Source: Bacillota bacterium (lineage in GTDB: Bacteria > Bacillota > Clostridia > Acetivibrionales > DSM-1351). Taken from it: a stretch of 64,000 nt of DNA. Under the pieces are notes generated by a model. That model was not told the DNA's origin and did not search any database. It saw only the letters and a program-made list of their open reading frames with translations. Both the position numbers and the translations under genes were made by a program. The stretch spans positions 1 through 64,000 of the forward strand of contig JAEVZU010000180.1 of assembly GCA_023392075.1 (NCBI GenBank), given 5' to 3'. Positions 36,191 to 45,357 of the stretch are shown here, one piece after another; position 1 is the first letter of the stretch, and every line of letters begins with the position of its first letter.

Positions 36191-37735
36191 AGACCAAATA
36201 TTATTATTGTAATGACAGATCAACAGCGGGCGGATTTACGTAAAGCCGCGGGTTACAGCCTGGATACAATGCCGTTTTTAGATAATTGGGCTAAAGCCGG
36301 TGTGGATTTCTCGTGTGCTTATACGGCAAATCCAACTTGCATGCCTGCACGGGTTAGTATGTTTACCGGCAGGTACCCCGAATCACATAAGGTCCGTACC
36401 AACCATAACAGGGTTGATGCGCTCTATACCGAAGATTTGCTTGATATACTGAAAAAACAGGGTTATAGCACTGCAATGTGCGGAAAAAACCACTCACATC
36501 GCACCTCTTCGGATTTTGATTTTTGGGAGGAAACCGGGCATCTGGGGCATGAAGGAAATCTTGAAAATAATGAGGAAGAAGAGGTCTTTGCAAATTTTTT
36601 GGATGCCACCCTCCATATGGAAGCTCATGTTCCGGCACCTGGAGGAGTGGAGGTACAGCATCCCTATCGCAATGTATCCTCGGCTTTTAAGTTCCTGGAT
36701 CAACATGATAAAGAGAAACCGTTCTTTATGTGGCTGTCGTTTGCCGAACCGCATAATCCTTACCAGGTTCCCGAGCCTTATTTTGATATGTTCCGGCCTG
36801 AAAACCTGCCTGAACTCCAAACTTCAGTAAGGAATCTGCCCGATAAGGGTCATCGCTTTACCTGGATAAGAGAGGTTTGGGAGAAGGTACTGGGAGAAAA
36901 TATTGAAGACAGAATTTTAAGGGCACGTTCAAATTATCATGGCATGCTGCGTTTAATTGATGATCAATTTAAACGCCTTGTCGAAGGTCTTAATACCCGG
37001 GGGTTATCAAATAATACCATTGTTATTTTTCTCTCGGATCACGGTGATTTTGCCGGTGAATACGGACTTATTCGTAAAGGTACTGATTTGCCGGAGGTTC
37101 TAACCCGTATACCAATGATATGGAATGGACCTGGAATTAGTGCACAGGGGAGATGTGACAACGTTTTCGTCAATATTGTAGATATTCTGCCGACAATTTG
37201 TGATTTGCTGGAGATTGATTGCCCGTTCGGGGTTCAGGGAAAAAGCATTCTCACCCTGCTGGCCAATAAAAATGTTCCAGAGGGTGAATTTGACACGGCA
37301 TACGCTGAAAGTGGATTTTCAGGTCTTTATTGGACTGGGAAGGATGACATTGATCTTATAGCTGAAGGCGCCAGCCAGGACATGAAAACCTTTGATTGTC
37401 TGAATACATGGACACAGTGCGGTCAGGTCAGAATGCTGCGTAAAGGCCATCTAAAAATTCAGGTCGATATGTTGGGCAAGGGATATCTGTATAATTTAAA
37501 AGAGGATCCATTTGAGATCAACAATTTATGGGATGCTCCGGAATATGTTGAAATGAAAACCCAAATGCTCACAGAGCTCATAGCTGCCACCCTGAAGGCC
37601 TGCGATCCTCTGCCTGTTCCACATCATCGCTACCGTACAAAAATACATCCAAAAGGATATTGGAAGCAAGACTTTTTTTGTGATGATACAGGGGTAAGGA
37701 ATCTTCCTCCGTTATCTGAATTGGCAAAATCATAA
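36188..37735 (+). CDS. Type I formylglycine-dependent sulfatase
   Basis: A 515-residue alkaline-phosphatase-fold sulfatase that hydrolyses sulfate esters, probably from a glycan. The metal site starts I-I-V-M-T-D-Q-Q-R, and the formylglycine motif is C51-M-P-A-R with the following S-M-F-T-G-R. A second metal region, S-D-H-G-D-F-A-G-E-Y, is near residue 286. The Cys type needs an anaerobic sulfatase-maturing radical-SAM enzyme, not in this window. There is no signal peptide, so it would act in the cytoplasm on imported substrate. The family-like N-terminus M-R-P-N-I-I-I-V supports the ATG at 36188, although the frame is open from 36116. Confidence 0.88.
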   Translation: MRPNIIIVMTDQQRADLRKAAGYSLDTMPFLDNWAKAGVDFSCAYTANPTCMPARVSMFTGRYPESHKVRTNHNRVDALYTEDLLDILKKQGYSTAMCGKNHSHRTSSDFDFWEETGHLGHEGNLENNEEEEVFANFLDATLHMEAHVPAPGGVEVQHPYRNVSSAFKFLDQHDKEKPFFMWLSFAEPHNPYQVPEPYFDMFRPENLPELQTSVRNLPDKGHRFTWIREVWEKVLGENIEDRILRARSNYHGMLRLIDDQFKRLVEGLNTRGLSNNTIVIFLSDHGDFAGEYGLIRKGTDLPEVLTRIPMIWNGPGISAQGRCDNVFVNIVDILPTICDLLEIDCPFGVQGKSILTLLANKNVPEGEFDTAYAESGFSGLYWTGKDDIDLIAEGASQDMKTFDCLNTWTQCGQVRMLRKGHLKIQVDMLGKGYLYNLKEDPFEINNLWDAPEYVEMKTQMLTELIAATLKACDPLPVPHHRYRTKIHPKGYWKQDFFCDDTGVRNLPPLSELAKS

Positions 37736-37775
37736 ACCGCGATACCGGCTGTTTGATATTCAGCACATAGGGATT

Positions 37776-37823
37776 GCTGCACAATGAATAAATTTTATTC
37801 ACCTGGGCAGCAGTTCCTTTTTT
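37776..37823 (+). terminator. Candidate terminator of the sulfatase cluster
   Basis: GCTGC/GCAGC outer and TGAATA/TATTCA inner pairing, followed by TTCCTTTTTT. The stem is interrupted, so the call is tentative. Confidence 0.35.
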
Positions 37824-37845
37824 CCTGTCCTTATAATAGTAAAAT

Positions 37846-37977
37846 GGGATGTCTCAAAACTGGAGAATTGTAAATAATGGAATACTGATAATAGTGCGCG
37901 AGTACAACTTTGATAAATGAGAAGCTCTATTATAATTTTCCACATATATTTCAATTGTGTTAGTTTTGCGGCACCCC
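37846..37977 (+). repeat. Short MITE (132 bp), deletion form of the 62-kb element
   Basis: Bounded by inverted ends GGGATGTCTCAAAACT (37846-37861) and AGTTTTGCGGCACCCC (37962-37977), 13 of 16 complementary, with AATTG following in both arms. The interior GTGCGCGAGTACAACTTT near 37893-37911 and its surroundings match the arms of the element at 62133-62456. GGG-CTGTC-CAAAA-like ends occur in IS1182-type elements, but no transposase is here, so that parentage is inference. Confidence 0.7.
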
Positions 37978-38095
37978 TTTTTTGTAATCCTTAAAAATTA
38001 GAAATATAATCTGCAGAATTATAATATATGAAATAATACAATCCTTGAAAAAAACATATTGTATTCGCCGTAAGCCGTATGAATATTGATTCTTA

Positions 38096-38124
38096 TTGAT
38101 ATTAAATTGTATTTTGTATATAAT
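38096..38124 (+). promoter_or_regulatory. Promoter of ispE
   Basis: TTGATA at 38096-38101, 17 nt, TATAAT at 38119-38124, 33 nt before the ispE start. It may serve the long codirectional run that follows. Confidence 0.65.
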
Positions 38125-38157
38125 GTACCTAAACTAATAATTAAAGGAAGAGAATAG

Positions 38158-39003
38158 ATGATTTCACTTAAAGCACATGCAAAAATCAATTTGTCGTTGG
38201 ATGTTCTGGGTAAAAGAGATGATGGATATCATACCCTACAAATGATTATGCAGACAATACAATTACATGATACTATATCTATTCGTAAAATTCCAGCCGG
38301 AGTGGAAATAATGTGTGAAGCTCCCTATGTACCCAATAACAGCTCAAATATTGCCTGCAAAGCGGCAGAAGCAATGATTGACAAATATGACCTTAAAGCC
38401 GGTGTAAGAGTGGAGATCAGCAAGAGAATACCTGTGGCTGCCGGGCTTGCAGGGGGGAGCACCGATGCGGCAGCTGTACTGAAGGGTATCAATTCCCTGT
38501 TTGGACTGGGTATAGAACAGACCGAACTAATGGAGCTGGGTAAGACAATCGGAGCAGATGTCCCGTATTGTATTATGGGTGGTACGGCCCTGGCAGAAGG
38601 TATTGGAGAAAAACTTACGCCGCTGCCGGCCGCAGGAAATATACCGTTAGTGCTGGTAAAGCCCAGGATCGGGGTTTCTACCGCGTGGGTGTACAAAAAC
38701 TTTAAATTGGAAAAAGTTAAGGAAAGACCGGACACGCAAATGCTTATTTCGGCTTTGGACTCAAGGAACACAAAAACCTTGGCCGCAAATATGAAAAACG
38801 TTCTGGAAAGCGTTACACGGGAGAAATATCCGGTTATTGATTCTATTAAGAGTGAGCTCATAAAACTCGGTGCTCTCGGCAGCATGATGAGCGGAAGCGG
38901 ACCCACCGTATTCGGAATATTTGATGATGTAGAAAAAGCAGAATATGCGTTTAATAAAATAAAAAAAAGTAAACATGAGTGCATATTGACTCATACCGTT
39001 TAA
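38158..39003 (+). CDS. ispE: 4-diphosphocytidyl-2-C-methyl-D-erythritol kinase
   Basis: A 281-residue GHMP kinase of the non-mevalonate isoprenoid pathway that phosphorylates CDP-methylerythritol at O2. The N-terminus A-H-A-K-I-N-L-S-L-D-V, the ATP loop P-V-A-A-G-L-A-G-G-S-T-D-A-A-A near residue 93, and the C-terminal M-M-S-G-S-G-P-T-V-F-G are all present. The GntR gene 13 nt downstream is a frequent neighbour in Clostridia. Confidence 0.96.
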   Translation: MISLKAHAKINLSLDVLGKRDDGYHTLQMIMQTIQLHDTISIRKIPAGVEIMCEAPYVPNNSSNIACKAAEAMIDKYDLKAGVRVEISKRIPVAAGLAGGSTDAAAVLKGINSLFGLGIEQTELMELGKTIGADVPYCIMGGTALAEGIGEKLTPLPAAGNIPLVLVKPRIGVSTAWVYKNFKLEKVKERPDTQMLISALDSRNTKTLAANMKNVLESVTREKYPVIDSIKSELIKLGALGSMMSGSGPTVFGIFDDVEKAEYAFNKIKKSKHECILTHTV

Positions 39004-39016
39004 TAAGGAGGCAGCT

Positions 39017-39700
39017 ATGGCAGGTAAACTATCAAAAATTAATTTAAACGATTATAAGCCGTTAAGGGAGGTTATATTTAATTCCTTAAGAGAAGCTATC
39101 ATTATTGGGGAACTCCGTCCCGGAGAACGTTTAATGGAAGTACAGCTGGCTGAGAAAATGGGTGTCAGCAGGACTCCGGTCAGAGAGGCTATCAGAAAGC
39201 TGGAATTGGAAGGCCTGGTTGATATGATTCCAAGGAAAGGTGCCCATGTTGCAGAACTTTCAGTCAAGGATATAATGGATGTTCTTGAAGTACGTGCATC
39301 TCTTGATGGTCTGGCTACGGCTCTGGCGGCTGAAAGAATTACCGATGACGAATTGAAGGAACTGAAACATATAAATATCCAGTTTTCCTCATACATTGAA
39401 AAGGAAAATCTTAACGGTTCCATCAAAAAGGATGCGGAGTTCCACGATATTATATACAGAGCGTCCAGAAACGATAAGCTTCTTACTATTCTGAACAACC
39501 TCAGAGAGCAGGTTCAAAGATTCAGGGTTATTTATTTAAAGGATTACAACAGTCCGAAAAATCTTATTAAAGAGCACAATGATATTTATGATGCAATTTT
39601 ATCAAGATCAATTGAAGCTTCAAGAAGTCTGGCTAAAACCCATATTCAGAATCAGGAGGCAACTATCCTGAGTTCAATTAAAATGCAAAAAAATAAATAA
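39017..39700 (+). CDS. GntR-family regulator (FadR/FCD subfamily)
   Basis: A 227-residue repressor with an N-terminal winged helix (residues 15-80; L-A-E-K-M-G-V-S-R-T-P-V-R-E-A-I-R-K-L is the recognition region) and a helical FCD ligand domain containing the D-x3-H and later histidine pattern (D-A-E-F-H-D-I-I-Y). The effector is unknown. It lies 13 nt after ispE and is presumably cotranscribed. Confidence 0.92.
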   Translation: MAGKLSKINLNDYKPLREVIFNSLREAIIIGELRPGERLMEVQLAEKMGVSRTPVREAIRKLELEGLVDMIPRKGAHVAELSVKDIMDVLEVRASLDGLATALAAERITDDELKELKHINIQFSSYIEKENLNGSIKKDAEFHDIIYRASRNDKLLTILNNLREQVQRFRVIYLKDYNSPKNLIKEHNDIYDAILSRSIEASRSLAKTHIQNQEATILSSIKMQKNK

Positions 39701-39792
39701 CAAAGGTTTAACCTTACTATTAGCAGACTTTTTTTATTTTTTTGTATATAATTATAATAAAATAAAAAATGCAAGCTGGAAAAGGATAATAT

Positions 39793-41406
39793 ATGTGGTT
39801 TAATGAATTTTTGTCAAAATATAAATCCGGAATATCACATGAATTTTTGTTTTATTTTAATGTAAAGGATCTGATGGATAACAGCAGAAATATATTCAGA
39901 TACCTTGATGATGAGTTTATAAAACAGAGAAATTTCGGAATTGTTGCTTTTTATGATATATCAAGGGGGCTGACCTTTCTGGAACCTTCTATGGAACGGG
40001 AATTCAACATGATTACCGGAAATGAGGTTTCAAATCTTTTCCGTTCCATGCCGTCAAGGATATTTCCTTTTATAGATATGGCTCTCCGGAACACTAAAAT
40101 GGCACTTTTTATTGACCATGCCGAAAAAATTGTGCCGGCCGGCGATCTGGGAAGCATGACCCTGGAAGAAAGAATGGCGCTGATATGGCTGTCCGAATGG
40201 TCGGTCAATCCAAAGATATCCTCGGTGGGAAGCACCATATTTATGCTGGCCGATAACCTGGCGGACATCAGCAGGGAATTTTTAAAGCCGGCCTACCGCA
40301 TAGAGCCGGTTTTGGTGGAGCTGCCCAATGAAGAAGAAAGAAAAAACTATATCAGTTATCTTCTGGAGGACAAAACAGCTCATTCTGAAATCTCGTTGGA
40401 GGAATTCGCAAAGCTGTCCTCGGGGCTTAACAGAAAGAGCATAAAGGATATAAAGTTAAAGGCTGAAGCCGAAGGGGTGCCCATTACCTTCGATTTTATA
40501 AAGCAGAAAAAGCACGATGTTCTGCAGAAGGAGTACGGAGATGTGCTTGAATTCATTTATCCCGAGATCGACTTTGACGATCTCGGAGGTATGGATGCTG
40601 CAAAAGCCTATCTGACTAAAAATATTATCGAACCTGTCAGAAGAGGCGACTCAAGGAGAGTTCCGATGGGAATACTACTATGTGGACCGTCGGGTACCGG
40701 AAAAACCCTGTTGGTAGAGGCTCTGGCCAAATCAAGTGGGTTTAATTGCGTAAAAATAGATATGTCCAGGATATTGGGGCAGTATGTGGGTGAAAGTGAA
40801 AAGAATTTCAAAAAGTGCTTATTGGGTGCAAAGTCCCAGGAGCCGGTTATTGTTTTTGTTGATGAGATTGACACTGCTTTCAGAAGAGGAGAATCAGGCG
40901 ACAGCGGCGTAAGCAGAAATATTTTCAGTGAATTTTTACAGTTCACCGGTAATACAAATAATAGGGGAAGAATTATTTTCATAGCAGCAACCAACAGGCC
41001 CGACCTGCTTGACGCTGCGCTGAAAAGAGCGGGAAGATTTGACAAAAAGATACCTGTACTCCTGCCGGAACAGGAGGAGAGGGCTCAAATCTTTAAAATA
41101 GTTATTAACAAATACAGGATTGCTACAAATATTCAAGACTTCCTGCCATTCTCAAAGCTGGCCGAAAGCTATACCGGAGCCGAGATAGACACGGTGGTAA
41201 GAAAAGCCTATGAACTGGCCTGCAACAAGAAAGAGGAACATCCCGTGATAACGGGTCCTATATTGAAGGAAGCACTGAAAAAGTGCAGGCCCAGTACACA
41301 GGATGTAGAATTTATGACTGAATTGGCATTGGCTGAATGTGACGATATAGATCTGATTCCGAAGAAGTATTGGGGAAGATTTGAAAAAGTGTCAAAACAG
41401 GCATAA
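39793..41406 (+). CDS. AAA+ ATPase, Ycf46-like
   Basis: A 537-residue protein. The N-terminal half (1-240) resembles a degenerate P-loop domain without a Walker A, as in Ycf46-type proteins. The C-terminal half is a complete AAA module: Walker A G298-P-S-G-T-G-K-T305, Walker B V-F-V-D-E-I-D (D357, E358), sensor 1 A-A-T-N-R-P, and the arginine-finger region R-A-G-R-F-D. There is no membrane segment and no FtsH peptidase. It lies 124 nt before pspA, so a role in remodelling PspA assemblies or membrane stress is plausible but inferred. Confidence 0.8.
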   Translation: MWFNEFLSKYKSGISHEFLFYFNVKDLMDNSRNIFRYLDDEFIKQRNFGIVAFYDISRGLTFLEPSMEREFNMITGNEVSNLFRSMPSRIFPFIDMALRNTKMALFIDHAEKIVPAGDLGSMTLEERMALIWLSEWSVNPKISSVGSTIFMLADNLADISREFLKPAYRIEPVLVELPNEEERKNYISYLLEDKTAHSEISLEEFAKLSSGLNRKSIKDIKLKAEAEGVPITFDFIKQKKHDVLQKEYGDVLEFIYPEIDFDDLGGMDAAKAYLTKNIIEPVRRGDSRRVPMGILLCGPSGTGKTLLVEALAKSSGFNCVKIDMSRILGQYVGESEKNFKKCLLGAKSQEPVIVFVDEIDTAFRRGESGDSGVSRNIFSEFLQFTGNTNNRGRIIFIAATNRPDLLDAALKRAGRFDKKIPVLLPEQEERAQIFKIVINKYRIATNIQDFLPFSKLAESYTGAEIDTVVRKAYELACNKKEEHPVITGPILKEALKKCRPSTQDVEFMTELALAECDDIDLIPKKYWGRFEKVSKQA

Positions 41407-41530
41407 ATATTTATAATTATGTTAAAAGGATATTTACTTTAGCGGTTTTTTATTATAAATTTAAAGTATTGAATATTTGGAATTAAACAAATTTGAAAAA
41501 TACATTACCAAATTATAAGGAGGAAGTATA

Positions 41531-42262
41531 ATGGGCTTATTTAGCAGACTTGGACAGATGTTCAGAGGATTTTTCGGATTATTTGTCGGAGGATTGGAAG
41601 AAAGAAATCCTGAAGCATTGTTTGAAGATATCAAAAATCAGATTGACAAGGCAAGACGTGAGGCAGAACACCAGATAATTGAGATCCAGACAAGTGCTGA
41701 AATGATAAAAATAGAAATGAAAAATGCAGAAAGAAATCTCAACGCCATAAAGGCAAGAGTGGAATCTGCTTCCAGAACCGGCGACAAGGAGCTGCTTGTT
41801 GAACTGCTTGTTCAGGAAGAAGAATATCAGACAGTATTTGAAACTCATAAAGCAACCTATGAGAATGCAATGATTCAGGTTGAAAAAATACGTGAAGACT
41901 ATAAGATATTTGAGTCTGAAATGAATGCCAAGCTTAACGAGCTTAAAACTCTTAAGTCGCAGGCTAAAATGGCAAATCTCAGGGAAAACATAAATTCTGT
42001 CAATGCACAATATACCTCTAAAAACAGCCGTGTGGGCAGTGTAAACGACAACCTCGACAGAGCCCGTGAAATAGTCAATAAAAAGACTGCAAGAGCAAAT
42101 GCCGTTGAATCTCTTAATAATGATAATATTGATATGAAGCTGAAGAGACTTGATATGAATTCTGCCAGAGACAGGGCAAGAGCGAGAGCGGAAGCAATGC
42201 TTGGCGGAGATAACGGCGGTTTCGAAGTGAAGGAAAAAACTGAGAACAAAGCTTCAAATTAA
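41531..42262 (+). CDS. pspA: PspA/IM30 membrane-stress protein
   Basis: A 243-residue, almost wholly alpha-helical coiled-coil protein. It starts with an amphipathic helix (G-L-F-S-R-L-G-Q-M-F-R-G-F-F) that would bind membranes and continues with the conserved N-P-E-A-L-F-E-D-I. PspA/Vipp1 proteins form ESCRT-III-like rods that stabilise damaged membranes. The C-terminal 30 residues are charged. Ribosome site AAGGAGG is strong. Confidence 0.88.
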   Translation: MGLFSRLGQMFRGFFGLFVGGLEERNPEALFEDIKNQIDKARREAEHQIIEIQTSAEMIKIEMKNAERNLNAIKARVESASRTGDKELLVELLVQEEEYQTVFETHKATYENAMIQVEKIREDYKIFESEMNAKLNELKTLKSQAKMANLRENINSVNAQYTSKNSRVGSVNDNLDRAREIVNKKTARANAVESLNNDNIDMKLKRLDMNSARDRARARAEAMLGGDNGGFEVKEKTENKASN

Positions 42263-42281
42263 TCAAACTTAAACCTGGGGA

Positions 42282-42785
42282 ATGAATGTTAAAATGGGAG
42301 CACTTATACGTAAAGCAAAAGAAGCTGATTTACCTGTAATTACAGAAATATACAATTGGGCGGTTGAAAATACAACTGCCTCATTTGATATTAACCCACA
42401 AACTGTCGAACAGAGAGCTGTCTGGTTCTCACATTATAATCACAGGCATCCTTTGATTGTCTATGAACTGGATGGGTGTGTTGGAGGCTATGCCTGTCTG
42501 TCCGAATTCAGGGCTAAAGAGGGGTATAAGGACACTTGTGAATTGTCGGTATATATCCACCCTGATTATCAAAGAAAGGGTATAGGCAACGAATTGATGC
42601 GGTCGGTAATTGAAATAGGCAGGGAAAAAGGTTTTCATGTAATTATTTCCTGCATCACTTCAGATAATGAGGTTAGTATAAAAATGCATGAAAAGTACGG
42701 TTTCGAGCTGTGCGGGCACTTAAAGGAATCGGGCTATAAATTTGGAAGATATTTGGATTGTCTATTTTATCAGTATCTGATGTAA
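42282..42785 (+). CDS. GNAT acetyltransferase, phosphinothricin acetyltransferase-like
   Basis: A 167-residue GNAT of the PAT/MnaT group: I-R-K-A-K-E-A-D-L-P-V-I-T-E-I-Y-N at the start, V-Y-I-H-P-D-Y-Q-R-K-G-I-G in the acetyl-CoA loop, and K-Y-G-F-E-L-C-G-H-L near the end. Members acetylate phosphinothricin or methionine-type compounds; the true substrate is unknown. The start may instead be the ATG at 42294, since GGGG lies directly against 42282. It is 19 nt after pspA. Confidence 0.85.
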   Translation: MNVKMGALIRKAKEADLPVITEIYNWAVENTTASFDINPQTVEQRAVWFSHYNHRHPLIVYELDGCVGGYACLSEFRAKEGYKDTCELSVYIHPDYQRKGIGNELMRSVIEIGREKGFHVIISCITSDNEVSIKMHEKYGFELCGHLKESGYKFGRYLDCLFYQYLM

Positions 42786-42847
42786 CGGAGACTGATAGTT
42801 TTTTCATTATTTTTGCTACACCGCCAAACGGTGAAATGAGGAATGTT

Positions 42848-43672
42848 ATGAACGGGAATTTATTTTATAGTGCAGTATTCAGATTTAGAAATATTACTAC
42901 GTTGATTTTTTGGTGTGCACTTGTATTTTTGATCAGCAGTGCGCCCGATCTCCAGGGGACAAATATTAACGGTATTGACATTAATACGCTTGCCACCGGA
43001 GCATATGGTACGGGAGCGCTGGTTTATGTTGCGCTGGTAATCCAAAGCATGTTTAGCAATAGCTTTAAGGAGGAAATGCAGCGAAAAGAGAAGAAAAGAG
43101 AAATAAACAGGCTGAACAGGGAATGTTCGAGATTATCGTCCCAGACAAGAAATTATGCTTCTCCTATTCAGAGACAGAAGCTCAGGAAAATAATGCAGGA
43201 CAAGGATGATATATTCAACTCTTTAAAAAGAGGGGACGGCCACAGTTATCTCAAGGAAAAGATAGTAGAAAAGAGTCTTAATCTCGTTATATCCTATACC
43301 AGATTGATGACAAATTATTCAATAAGAAGCAAGGAATTGTCTGAAATAAACATAAGCGACCTGATGAATAAAATCAATACAAACCGCAGGAAGCTCAGCT
43401 TTATGAAAGATGACAGAACATATGATGATGTCAAAAGCATTATTGAAATGGACGAACAGGTAATTAACAGAGTCAAGGAAGAAAAAAATGAGCTTGAAAG
43501 AATTCATGCCAGACTGGATTATATTGAGAGTATGCTTAGTATGTTCAAGCACCAGATTGTTTCAAGCATTGAATCGGAAGAAATGGTTGAAAAATTAGAG
43601 ACAGCGGTTAATGAGGCTACGGCACTTGACAGTGTATTACAGGAAAGAAGGCGCAATCAGATCAGAATGTAA
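42848..43672 (+). CDS. Membrane-anchored coiled-coil protein, function unknown
   Basis: A 274-residue protein with two hydrophobic segments near the N-terminus (about residues 13-32 and 55-75), then a long charged region rich in Lys, Glu and Arg with heptad character. I recognise no family. The ATG at 42848 is preceded by TGAGGAATGTT; open frame reaches back to 42758 inside the GNAT gene but without a site. Its place between the AAA/PspA pair and the DUF342/GAF genes suggests a membrane partner for that group (inference). Confidence 0.65.
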   Translation: MNGNLFYSAVFRFRNITTLIFWCALVFLISSAPDLQGTNINGIDINTLATGAYGTGALVYVALVIQSMFSNSFKEEMQRKEKKREINRLNRECSRLSSQTRNYASPIQRQKLRKIMQDKDDIFNSLKRGDGHSYLKEKIVEKSLNLVISYTRLMTNYSIRSKELSEINISDLMNKINTNRRKLSFMKDDRTYDDVKSIIEMDEQVINRVKEEKNELERIHARLDYIESMLSMFKHQIVSSIESEEMVEKLETAVNEATALDSVLQERRRNQIRM

Positions 43673-43734
43673 TAACCGTATTATAAAGACATACTCACTT
43701 TGTATGAATCTACACAATCTGAGGGGGCTTATCC

Positions 43735-45312
43735 ATGGAAAGTACCACTATTTACTCTTCTCCTTTTATAGAAATAACCAAGCGTTGGGATGGTTTTTAC
43801 CTGCAATCTTTTAAAAAGGGTTTGAATGTAGATGAATTCAATAAAATTATAAGCGCAAACCCTGAAATACAAATAAATAATTTTAATGTAATAAAAGAAG
43901 CTTTGGTCTTCGCTCCGCAACCGTCACGCAAGTTCGCTTTAACAAAAGAAAGAATAATCGTAGACGTTTCGGGTGATGGATTAAAAGCTTTTCTGACATT
44001 AAGCGTAAACCGGGAGGAGCTTGAGAGTCCGGAATTAATAAAAGAAATCATAGCTAAATTGAATGAAAAGGGTGTCGTCTACGGAATAAAGAAGGAGGCC
44101 CTTTTAAATTTATATACGGGAAAAGCAATACTTATTGCCGAGGGCATGCTGCCGGAACACGGACGGGATTCCCGGAATACTTATTATCAGATGAAGGAAG
44201 TCAAGCCCGAAGTAAAAGAAGACGGTAATGTTGACCATTATGAGTTAAACTTGATAAATATGGTTCAAAAGGGAGACTGGCTTGGAGAAAAGATCCATGC
44301 AACTCCCTGCAAGGAGGGGAAAACGGTAAGGGGTACTCCTCTTAAGGCAATGCCGGGTAAGAATTATCCCCTGCTATATGATAAAAAAACTGTTAAGGAA
44401 GTAGTAGAAGAAAATAAATCGACGCTTTACTCATTACGGACAGGAGCTGTTTTCTTCGAGGGGGACAGAATAGGGGTATCAAATCACCTTGAAATAAAAG
44501 AGAATATTGGAGTTAAAACAGGCAATGTTGATTTTGACGGATACCTTACCGTAAAAGGAACTGTGGAAGATAATTACTCGGTAGCTTCAACAAAAGATAT
44601 AGAAATACTGGGTGAGTATGGCGTGGGCAGCGTGAAGGAAATCAATAGTTCAGAAGGAAGTATATACATAAAAGGCGGGATAGCAGGAAAAGGAAAAACG
44701 ACGATAAGATGCAAAAAGAACCTGTATCTTAAGTTTGTAGCCGATGCTGAGATAATTTGCGATGGGAGCGTACATATAGGTTTTTACTGCCTGAATAGCA
44801 ATATAACAGCCAAGGAAGTTATTTTGGATTCCATGAAGGGGCAAATAATGGGCGGGAATATCAATGCTCATATAAGGGTAATATCGGCAATTGTGGGTTC
44901 ACCCAGTGAAAAAAGAACAAATATCAGCGTTAAAGGGTTTGACAGAAATGAGTACAAAAATATTCTGGACGGGCTTGAGGATAAAAGTGAGGTTATAAAA
45001 TCAGAAATCAACAAATACAAGCAGCAGCTATCAATATTTTCAAATCTTTATGACAATGGACAGGTACGTAAGGACCAGTATGACAGCATAAACGAAAAAT
45101 ACAATTCTTTCAAGTCAACACTCACCGAAATTGAAGAAAATAAGCGGAATATGATTAATTACTTAAAAGCCAAAGGTGAGGGTGAAATATCCATACTGAA
45201 AAAGGGCTTCCCAAATACAATGTTAGAAATAAGAAAAATCCAGAGAGAAATCCAGAAAGTTATATTGAGAGTGACGTATTATTACCATGAAGGAGAGATC
45301 AAAGAGCTGTAG
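43735..45312 (+). CDS. FapA/DUF342-family protein
   Basis: A 525-residue cytoplasmic protein of the DUF342 (flagellar assembly protein A) family. The conserved centre D-W-L-G-E-K-I-H-A-T-P leads to K-T-V-R-G-T-P-L-K-A-M-P-G-K near residue 200, followed by a beta-helix-like polymer-forming stretch (260-400) and a C-terminal coiled coil (420-510). DUF342 proteins are found both with flagellar and non-flagellar genes; no flagellar gene is near, so the role is open. Confidence 0.82.
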   Translation: MESTTIYSSPFIEITKRWDGFYLQSFKKGLNVDEFNKIISANPEIQINNFNVIKEALVFAPQPSRKFALTKERIIVDVSGDGLKAFLTLSVNREELESPELIKEIIAKLNEKGVVYGIKKEALLNLYTGKAILIAEGMLPEHGRDSRNTYYQMKEVKPEVKEDGNVDHYELNLINMVQKGDWLGEKIHATPCKEGKTVRGTPLKAMPGKNYPLLYDKKTVKEVVEENKSTLYSLRTGAVFFEGDRIGVSNHLEIKENIGVKTGNVDFDGYLTVKGTVEDNYSVASTKDIEILGEYGVGSVKEINSSEGSIYIKGGIAGKGKTTIRCKKNLYLKFVADAEIICDGSVHIGFYCLNSNITAKEVILDSMKGQIMGGNINAHIRVISAIVGSPSEKRTNISVKGFDRNEYKNILDGLEDKSEVIKSEINKYKQQLSIFSNLYDNGQVRKDQYDSINEKYNSFKSTLTEIEENKRNMINYLKAKGEGEISILKKGFPNTMLEIRKIQREIQKVILRVTYYYHEGEIKEL

Positions 45313-45357
45313 AAGAAGCAATTTTCAACAATAACGGATAACAGGGAGGTAAGCCAT

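Noticed and set aside
36136..36243. 35-codon leader peptide ahead of the sulfatase
   Set aside because: It is well placed after AAGGAGG but has no regulatory codon run and overlaps the sulfatase in another frame; kept only as an alternative in the hairpin finding.
38325..38984. Long reverse-strand ORF (219 residues) opposite ispE
   Set aside because: It lies wholly within ispE, has no ribosome site or family resemblance, and arises from codon bias of the real gene.
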